64,000 nt of DNA, from positions 11,081,713 through 11,145,712 of the forward strand of contig CM034395.1 in the NCBI GenBank assembly GCA_019925095.2, given 5' to 3'. Positions 56,743-64,000 of the stretch are shown piece by piece. A model generated the notes under the pieces. That model searched no databases. It was not told the DNA's origin and saw only the letters and a program-made list of their open reading frames with translations. This DNA is from Dendrolimus kikuchii. Its lineage: Eukaryota; Arthropoda; Insecta; Lepidoptera; Lasiocampidae. The translations under genes were made by a program, and so were the position numbers. Within the stretch, counting starts at the first letter, position 1. Each line of letters opens with the position of its first letter.

Positions 56743-57264
56743 ATACTCTACATATTAAAGGCTTACGATAATTTCATGTCGTAAATGATAAAAGGAAAAT
56801 ACTACTATTTCAAAGTCAACCTTTTGTTCGTTGACAATATTTAGGGGAATCGTTCATCAATTAATAAGGTTAATAAAATAGAAACCGGCCATATATCTTT
56901 TTAACCCATAATTTTTTATATACAAAGATATCATTTATTTTTATTTGCATGAAAGTTGTAAAAAGTAGAACTTTACAAATTAAAATAACGCAAAAGATGA
57001 AAACTTTAATTTAAAAAGACGTCATCCTATTAAGGGACATTGCTTAATTTGTTTCTTAAAAAGCGTTCCGTTGGAAACTATTTTAGACGTTTATTTCAGA
57101 GTGGTATAATGAGGTTTTGAGCATTCCCGTTGCACTGAACAAAACTAATTGGCTGGCGAAACTCGTTGGAGTAAAAATTCATTTGGTGCTCCACGTTACA
57201 GTACTAAGTGTTTTTGCATACCACAACTGAGACTCGAGGTAAAAGAATATTATAGGTATGTATC

Positions 57265-57475
57265 TATATTTACATTTGTCGTGGAAGACCACGACACACC
57301 TTTCATGATCAAATTGATTGTGTACTAGCAGAGGGAGCCTTAATAACAGACGAGCGTGCATGACAAGAGTTATGAATGTCAAAGAAGCAAGTGAGGTGTG
57401 TAAGAATGGGCCTAAATGGCGCTCTGTTGTTCGTGCCTACCCCTCAAGGGAACTGGGGTGAAGTTATGTATGTAT
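57265..57475 (+). repeat. LINE-end repeat, copy 3 (inverted to copy 2)
   Basis: gtcgtggaagaccacgacac, gacgagcgtgcatgacaaga, gtgtaagaatgggcctaaat: the reverse complement of the 56513-56742 sequence with moderate divergence. Its tail is gttatgtatgtatct. Confidence 0.7.
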
Positions 57476-57483
57476 CTATATTT

Positions 57484-57690
57484 ATACCATTCGGATAATT
57501 ATGCAATTTGTTACGTCCGTTTCCCTTGGCATACATCTTTCGCGTCATCTACTTTCATTAATATCTTCAGACATGTATGTCTATTTACAGTACTCTGCCT
57601 AATGTTTGTTCAAAATGTCTGTGATTTGATACTGGTGAGTACGCAAAGGTTCATCGACACTAAGTTTACCTTTACATTATCGTAATACAC
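57484..57690 (-). repeat. LINE-end repeat, copy 4 (diverged)
   Basis: tttcgcgtcatctactttca and cttcagacatgtatgtctat match the copy at 5290-5340. It lies tail-to-tail with copy 3. Confidence 0.5.
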
Positions 57691-59141
57691 ATCTTTTGTC
57701 AGGGGCCTGAATCTTGAGTAGGCTCTAAACGCCTTCAAATCGAATTTCAGGCATTAGATCAAGAATTTAATATTAAATTGCGATAGGTATACCTACGTTA
57801 CATTTCGGTATCTTACAGGATTCAGCATTAAGGAATGTAAAGTCTAAGTCTTGTGCAAACGAAATAACGAACACATCTAGTATGAAATAATATTGAAGTT
57901 ATACAAATGGTTCTGCTGTAGATCCCAGTGTGCTCATATAGTACTCAATTGAATAAGCGGGTGCAAAAAGATAGGTGTTGTGACCTTAGTTAACATTATA
58001 ATAAGCTTAGTAATAACAAAATCGCCCCTAAAGAGTCTTACTGGGTAAGTAAGTACCTCTAACTTCCTTCTGAAATGTTAACCAAGCTATAACGACTATC
58101 ACGTACCTCATTTCCTTGTGTTAATGGCATAAGTATTTATATTCATCCCAATATTCAAATGAAAAGACTTTGTTTGTATTATTTCTTCTTTTCCAAGACC
58201 TTGTAAATAGACTGATTATCATAAAATTTGTTCGGTTACTGGGATAAATACTGTTTATCTTGGAATTTTCAAACAAAATAGATCATAAATGATTTATACG
58301 ATTTCCCAAAAATCAACTTTTTTGAGTTAAGTCAGTCTATTATTGAGCGTGCGTTATATATTATGGAGTAGCGATTCAGAGTTTATGTGAACTAAGTTGA
58401 AGAAACTACTCTCCTTCCTGACCTATGAGGGAGATAAAATAGTAAGCAATTAAAAAAAGGAACCGATTTCGTGAAAATTAGTATAACATTACCCATACTT
58501 TTAATAGTGATATTAGACAGATCAGTTAAACTGAATTAATTTGGATTGCAGAACTGAAACAACAAGATGGTACTAATAACATTGAATAATTCAAGCTAAT
58601 TTTTATATGGATAAATTTAGTTGATTCACTCAAATTGGAAGACATAAATAAACCGTCTAACATCGGCATAACGTGACTAACATAGTTAATTTGTATCCCG
58701 AAGAAAAGGATAATCTTCATTGGAAATGGGCTTAAATTCACACGAGCGACGGCCCCAAAAAGATGTAGTAATATAGTATATATTTATATGTAGTAGTATA
58801 TATAGTATTTGCGAAAGTATTATGATACTAAGTACATAAAGTAATAAACAATATATCATAAAAGGACTATAAGCGTCTTCTTTAAGCAAAATCGTTTAGT
58901 CTAATACGTAGTAATGCAAGAGTATTTACTCGGTTCGGTATTTACTTGTGATCAATATTGTGGATCTTGAAGCTGTGAATCGTAGACTGCAGTAACTCGC
59001 TAGCTAGTGAAGTCCTGGCACGTACGTGACGAATGAAGGATCTCTTCTACCACAACCTTTATTTAGTTCCTCAAGATCTAGCCGGCTTGAGTGTTTTATA
59101 GTACCAATTCTATTCGAAATTATTATTTTTAGATAGGTAAT
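57691..59141. other. Intergenic AT-rich DNA
   Basis: No gene, RNA or classified repeat seen. Confidence 0.5.
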
Positions 59142-59290
59142 TTATTCAAATTCAAAAGTTTTTATTCAAAATAAGTTTCACTAGAGAACATTTTTTGAAG
59201 GTCATACATATAAGTTAAAATTTAAATCAACTTCCTATTCTATGTACACTGCTTTGGACCGTGTTATCGCTATTTCAAAGAAGTGAAGAA
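59142..59290 (-). repeat. Jockey-type LINE 3' UTR fragment
   Basis: ttcaaattcaaaagttttta, ttttttgaaggtcatacata and cttcctattctatgtacact are the inverted counterpart of 53120-53290. Confidence 0.65.
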
Positions 59291-60381
59291 TAAATGTTAA
59301 CTTATATTATTACTTTCCTTGATTTTATAACAAATTATAATAATTGTGCACATAATTATAAATATTTTATAATTTTGTAAAGGCGAAAATGTAAACGTCC
59401 TAATGATAATAATAAAAGTAAGTCTGAGTTCATTAGTTTGTATTAATTTTTATTTGTTTGTTTTGTATACTACAAAATACGTAAAATATACGAGTCATTT
59501 TCATGAGTCAAAAGCTGTTTTTGACTTTATTTCTTGTTATTAAAAGTAATGTATTGATTTATAATTATTATTGTAAATTTGTTGTAGGTAAGGTTGCTAA
59601 GTCGATTTTCGTGGGTAGTAATTGTATTACACTTGTTTACGTAGAAAATATCGTTCTAAAAATGTAGTGAGAAAATTATGATTACAATCAATATCTACAT
59701 TAACTAGGGAGATTCCATTTGTTGTTTTAATTCATTATATTGTAAAGCATTATTTTCCTTTCCATTGTTATAAAAAGCAACGCAAAGTAAGGATTATCAT
59801 AATTGCGACGAAGATTTTGTAAACAATAACCGACAACTCGTTAATATGGTAATAGAAGCAATTCAGATTAAGGAGTGAACTGTTACACAGTATTAAGTAC
59901 AGTTAAACGCATTTTTGTTTGTCGAAATTCCCATGGGCATTGCTCCCTTAAAAATCTAAAGGGTTGTACTCAGAGTTTTCAAAAAAATCGATATTTTTTT
60001 CGGTATATACGTATATTTAAGACTATTCTCTGAATATTTCAATTTGATCCAATATTATTTAGACAAAAGCATACTCGTATCGATGTCTCCGAGCGTTCGA
60101 AAGTAGGCGGAGTGTAGACTCCGATCTGCAAGTAAGAAAAACAGCAATACCTTTGAGAACTATTTTTATTGTTTGTATCCATAGAATGAGATTATACAAG
60201 GTTTATTTTATACCTAAGAGCTATATTTATTAGTAATGTAAGTTGAAATTTTTAAACAAAATATAAAATGTTTTTGGAAACATAACGCGTTTTTCTTAAA
60301 ACGGTGTTTTGAAAGTCATGGAGCACGATTTCTCCAAAACAGCTTGACCGATCGGTTTCAAAATTTTACATAACCTAAACC
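59291..60381. other. Intergenic AT-rich DNA
   Basis: No feature until the LINE. The last 14 bp (acataacctaaacc, 60368-60381) appear to be its target-site copy. Confidence 0.5.
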
Positions 60382-60864
60382 TTTTTTTTTTTTGCCAGGG
60401 GAATTCCGTTTGAGGACTAAGCCGCGATAGGCACAGAAGCCTGGGGGGTTGTTCGCGATCTGTGTGAGTGTGTGGGATTCGCCTGATCGGGGGTGGCACT
60501 AGCGTGCCCGGTCAGAACCGGTGCCACGCTTTTGACACTCCCCAGTTAGGGATACCCACTAAAACCCCTGGGTGTTCCGTCCTGCGCCTTATGCCAGGGC
60601 TACGGGAAATGGGCTGCCCGACTCCGCAGTGCCCTGGCAGGCGTGGGCCCCCCTCACTGGGCCTGTTTCTATGCCAGGGGACGTGTCCCCCGGCTACTTC
60701 TTGGTCTATTCCAGGCGTGGGGCGGTCTGTAACGCGCCCCATGGGAAGAGAGATGAGCGCGCGCGGAACACTCGCGCTCTCATCTCGACGGCATGTGCGG
60801 GTGAGTGAGAACCCCTATACCCCTAGGGGCCCCACCCGCGCCGCCCGCTTACGGTGGCCGAAGG

Positions 60865-60970
60865 TCTAGCTCGGACCTCCGGCGTCGGCGCGTCCTCCTT
60901 TGGCGGGAGCGGAGCAAAGACGTACGCTCACGCTCCCACTCCGCCTCCTCCTTCGCAAACATGACGTGCT
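60865..60970 (-). pseudogene. R1-clade LINE ORF2 C-terminal tail (inverted piece)
   Basis: Minus strand: HVMFAKEEAEWERERTSLLR then Arg-rich SRQRRTRRRRRSELDLRPP and stop near 60865. Basic tails of this kind end R1-clade ORF2 proteins. The 3' UTR follows to the poly(A) (T run on +). Confidence 0.75.
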
Positions 60971-62271
60971 ATATTCGGTTCAGCGTCTCCGCTCGAAATC
61001 CGGTCCCGCCGTCCCGAGGGCCCCCGGTAGGAGACTGTCCGCGCTGGGCATTGAAAAAGTTGAATCGGGAGGCGTTCAAAGAGGGCCTGATTGTTGCCAC
61101 CTGGGCATCAGGGCCTGAGGTGAACCCTCCTGACGTAAATGTTGAACAGGAGGCAGAAAACCTACTGTCGCTTGTCACAGGCGTCTGCGATGCGGTGATG
61201 TCGAGGAGGGGTCGATTCCGGCCCTATCGAAAGGTGTACTGGTGGATCCCCATACTCGAGGGGCTAAGGCGCGCGTGCAATTCCACGCACCGCCAGTACA
61301 CCCGACAAAGACGACGGCTACGCCGCGCAGCAGACGCAGCGGCCGTAGAAGCTCGGCTGTATGAGGGGTACTGAAGCGCCAGGAAGAACGCGGCCTGGGG
61401 GGAGCTCTTGGAAAGCCTCAGCCAAGACCTTTGGGGGCGCCCTTTCAGGATGGCACGGAACAAGCTCCGTGCCTGGGCGCCCCCGCTAACCGAGTCTCTC
61501 CCCAGGAACGTAGTACGGGATGTGGTTGGCGCTCTGTTCCTTTCACAGGCTGAGCACGTGCCTCCTGCAATGGCCCCGCCAGAGGCGGAGCCCAACGCGG
61601 ATAGAGACCCTGTGCCCACCGTGGACCGGGTGGAGCTGGGGGTGGCTATGCTACGGCTAAAGGCCAAGAATGCCGCCCCCGGCCTCGACAGGATTCCAGG
61701 GCGTGCGTGGGTTTTGACCTACGACGCCCTCGAGCCCCGACTGATGAGGCTTTTCGGCGCATGTCTGGAGCAGGGCCAGTTCCCGCAACGGTGGAAGACC
61801 GGAAAACTGGTCCTGCTGCGTAAGGAGGGGTGCCCTGCGGACTCACCGTCCGCCTACCGGCCCATTGTGTTGCTGGACGAGGTCGGCAAGCTCTTTGAGC
61901 GTATCATCGTCGACCGCCTCGTCCAGCACCTATCGACGACGGGGCCGGACCTGGCGGACAACCAGTTCGGTTTCCGCATAGGGCGCTCCACGGTCGACGC
62001 TGTCATGCGCCTGAGAGGCCTGGCGGAGAAAGCAGTTTCCCGGGGCGAGGTATTACTGGCGGTGTCCCTAGACATCGCCAACGCTTTTAATTCCTTGCCC
62101 TGGTCTTGCATCATGGAGGTACTCCGGTATTTCGGGGTGCCGTCCTACCTCCGCTGTATAGTCGGGGACTGTTTAAGTGAACGAGCGGTCATTTACCCGG
62201 TCCACGAGGGATGGAATTGGCGAGCCATGGTGTGCGGTGTTCCACAGGGGTCGGTTCGGTTCTTCCTGTAG
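60967..62271 (+). pseudogene. R1-clade LINE ORF2, endonuclease end and reverse transcriptase start
   Basis: Reads CYIRFSVSARNPVPPSRG (end of the apurinic-like endonuclease domain), RWALKKLNREAFKEGLIVAT, then a linker. The reverse-transcriptase motifs follow: AYRPIVLLDEVGKLFERI, DNQFGFRIGRSTVDAV, LDIANAFNSLPW and GVPQGSV. Breaks: in-frame TGA at 61372-61374, and TAG at 62269-62271 where Trp is expected in the LLWNIAY block, next to a small deletion. The fragment stops before the catalytic xADD motif, so it cannot act. Confidence 0.88.
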
Positions 62272-62295
62272 AACATCGCCTACATAACCCTAACC

Positions 62296-62766
62296 TAACT
62301 TAATATGTTTCCCAGGTATTAATCAAAGGAATAAGACTTCTTACAATTATTTAGATTTTTTAGACCACTTGGAGTTGGGTTTTTTTTCGAAAATCGCAAC
62401 CTTTTTTTTGGGAAAGCACCAATATATCAAAAATGCAAATTTCCAAATTTGCATTTTTGCAGGACCAGTACAACATAATATTTTCAAAAAAGTATAACGG
62501 GTTTTAAAATTAAGCAATTTACTACATGTGTATGTAATGTCAGAATTTCAGAAAAAAATCACAAGTAACGCGTTTTTTTGGACTCGCAACTAGGTATAGC
62601 CCCGTAACAGAAACCGACTATGTGCATATTAGTTCCTGTGCAATATAGAGCAGAGATTCCCCCTATTCCCACCGTGCTGCCCCTAATAGAGGTGGCATGG
62701 CAATACTTTCCACACAAATTGAATCTGACAATGGGCGTCTCCGTATCTACACCCACCTATATTGTC
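62296..62766. other. Intergenic DNA
   Basis: AT-rich first half. A conserved-looking moderate-GC part at 62600-62760 has no supported gene. Confidence 0.4.
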
Positions 62767-62769
62767 TTA

Positions 62770-63319
62770 TGCCTCCTCTTCACAATCGGCGATCATAGAC
62801 GATTACACGCGAGTGCGATCGTGTAGAGGGTTACTCATCTGTAGTCGCCCATCATCGTCTTTAATCGCCATCGTGATCGCGGCGATCGGTGACTTGTCGG
62901 TTTTTCGGGCACGCATCAAAGAGAATTCGCGTATAGTTGCGTGCACGTGCCCACACGATCGCCGATCATTCATTCGCCGGGGGACAACGAGCCGTGCGTA
63001 CGTCGCGTCGTCGCGGCGTTTTTTGTTTTTAATATTTGCGAGTGTGAAACAATGGCTACTGGGTGGTCAAATGAAGAAATATTCAAGTTCATAGAACTTT
63101 ATCAAAACCACCCTAGAAATATGGAATCCCAAACATAAATATTGTATACTGAAATTAAATTAAGGGTAGCTATTAACTCCACGTCCATCTTGAAGGCGTG
63201 CCGCTCAATAAATGTTCACGGGCGATCGTGTGGATGCCTGTACGATGATCGTGACGATTACCTTGCCGATGACAGACAATCAACGAGTAACGATCATGGC
63301 CGATTGTGAAGAGGAGGCA
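62770..63319. mobile_element. PIF/Harbinger element, internally deleted (550 bp)
   Basis: The ends TGCCTCCTCTTCACAATCGG (62770) and its exact reverse complement at the right edge (63319) are flanked by TTA on both sides (62767-62769, 63320-63322), the 3-bp target typical of PIF/Harbinger. Subterminal regions carry many CGATCG/GATCATG-like words, possible transposase-binding repeats. It holds a MADF-protein remnant and no DDE transposase. Confidence 0.85.
63052..63168 (+). pseudogene. MADF/Myb-like ORF remnant of Harbinger
   Basis: ATG at 63052 starts MATGWSNEEIFKFIELYQNH, the first helix of a MADF-type DNA-binding domain. A one-base shift near 63112 turns the expected continuation (EIWNPKHKYCILKLN) out of frame, and the open frame ends at 63138. 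In intact elements the ORF1 Myb/MADF protein helps the transposase bind DNA. Confidence 0.65.
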
Positions 63320-63438
63320 TTAGATCAGCCATATGGTTCTTAAAGTGCTACGGATAGTCTCGATATTTTTATCGATAATTTTTTCATGACAAGCCTTCAT
63401 AGTTTCTGAACTGTACACACTTTCCTAATTTTATTTTG

Positions 63439-63748
63439 TTTTTTTTTATTGCAGGAATAAAGCAGACAGGCAGACGGCCCACTTGATGAAAAGCGGTTAC
63501 TATCGCCTATGGACATTTGTAACATAGGTGCTACAAATGCGCTGCTGCTCTCTTAAAGGATACTGGAACCTGGTCACTAATGCCGGAACACAACACAAGG
63601 TTGTTATAGCGGCATACTCTAGACCAGGGGTGGTAGCCATCCAGTCGGGCAAATACCCTACCACCTGGCTGTGGATTGTTTAGTCGCCTCTTACGACAGG
63701 CCGCCAGGCCGCAGGAAATTGTATTCCTTCTCCGTTCCTGCACGGATA
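63439..63748 (-). repeat. Metulj-like SINE, copy 5 (complete)
   Basis: T run, ttgcaggaataaagcagaca, cctatggacatttgtaacat, actggaacctggtcactaat, ggggtggtagccatccagtc, ggctgtggattgtttagtcg, ending ccttctccgttcctgcacgg. Best counterpart of the 8588 copy. Confidence 0.85.
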
Positions 63749-64000
63749 AAAATTATTAATATAATTATTAAGTAATATGTATAAATGTGTATATTATGAG
63801 GCGTTAGATAAAAGAAATCCATATAGTTGATAAATAAAATTACTGAAATCAACATTTTACATAATTACCATTAGAAATATTCAAATATACATATTGTTAC
63901 GAATTTGTAGGATGTAAATTCGAAAATGTCGTTGGAATTATCACAAAGTTTATTAGAAGTACACACACATAATTGACATTTCGTACAATGCATGTTATTA
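63749..64000. other. Window end, AT-rich
   Basis: No feature supported. Confidence 0.5.

Larger units (their letters stand above)
60382..62281. mobile_element. R1-clade LINE with 5' inversion (twin priming)
   Basis: The left 585 bp is the LINE 3' end in antisense: T run 60382-60393, 3' UTR, then ORF2 C-terminus. The right 1.3 kb is a more 5' piece in sense, from the end of the endonuclease domain into reverse transcriptase. The junction is near 60960-60968. Flanks acataacctaaacc (60368-60381) and acataaccctaacc (62282-62295) agree at 12 of 14 positions. It is strongly GC-rich against its surroundings. Confidence 0.8.

Noticed and set aside
60468..60869. 133-codon + frame in the GC-rich LINE region
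   Set aside because: This stretch is the antisense 3' UTR and ORF2 tail of the LINE, so the frame is incidental.
62282..62299. ccctaacctaac resembling the insect telomere repeat (CCTAA)n
   Set aside because: Fewer than three units. It coincides with the presumed target-site copy of the LINE, and such short strings are common in insect DNA.
63892..64000. tgttacgaatttgtaggatg as the start of an LTR retroelement
   Set aside because: The window ends before any partner LTR or coding part can be seen.

Overview
The window is AT-rich nuclear DNA from an insect, most likely a moth or butterfly (Lepidoptera). The evidence is spliced genes, long introns and a dense layer of repeats: Metulj-like SINEs that share their tail with a LINE, mariners, R1/RTE/Jockey-type LINE remnants, BEL/Pao LTRs and PIF/Harbinger and hAT debris. 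No bacterial-type operons, rRNA, true tRNA or CRISPR arrays were seen.

The only convincing host gene is on the + strand from 3125 to 30057. It is the 3' part of the single arthropod orthologue of MBD5/MBD6 (Drosophila six-banded, sba). Seven coding exons (3125-3266, 13026-13144, 13271-17578, 18583-18688, 19618-19995, 27133-27424, 29793-30057) join in consistent phase into 5610 nt, that is 1869 codons plus a stop. The first exon carries the KLCNHKRK segment that follows the MBD. The 4.3-kb exon encodes a low-complexity Q/N/S/P-rich body with basic clusters. The last two exons encode the PWWP domain and the conserved C-terminal helix. The MBD itself must lie upstream of the window. Known family biology (interaction with the PR-DUB deubiquitinase complex on chromatin) is the best guess at function.

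The introns hold a SINE, a tRNA-derived SINE, a trimeric interspersed repeat, GC-rich islands of unknown nature, an LTR-like block with a heat-shock-type promoter (antisense, 23.2-23.9 kb), an almost intact mariner (24.2-25.5 kb, one frameshift), a Tc1/mariner fragment and an old mariner (28.1-29.5 kb).

From 30.1 kb to the end the DNA is intergenic or a very long intron. It contains: a BEL/Pao composite with three LTRs and a 5-bp target duplication (31.8-34.0 kb); an RTE remnant; a 116-bp TA tract; several MITEs; a hAT remnant; a 1.43-kb foldback element (43.3-44.8 kb); a LINE insertion with a perfect 19-bp target duplication (46.6-47.1 kb); a degenerate GCTAAAATAGA array broken by a SINE, a mariner and another repeat (47.9-50.4 kb); a Jockey-type LINE end; clustered inverted copies of another LINE end (56.5-57.7 kb); an R1-clade LINE with twin-priming inversion (60.4-62.3 kb); and a PIF/Harbinger element with a MADF-coding remnant (62.8-63.3 kb). 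One possible unassigned exon lies at 42990-43181.
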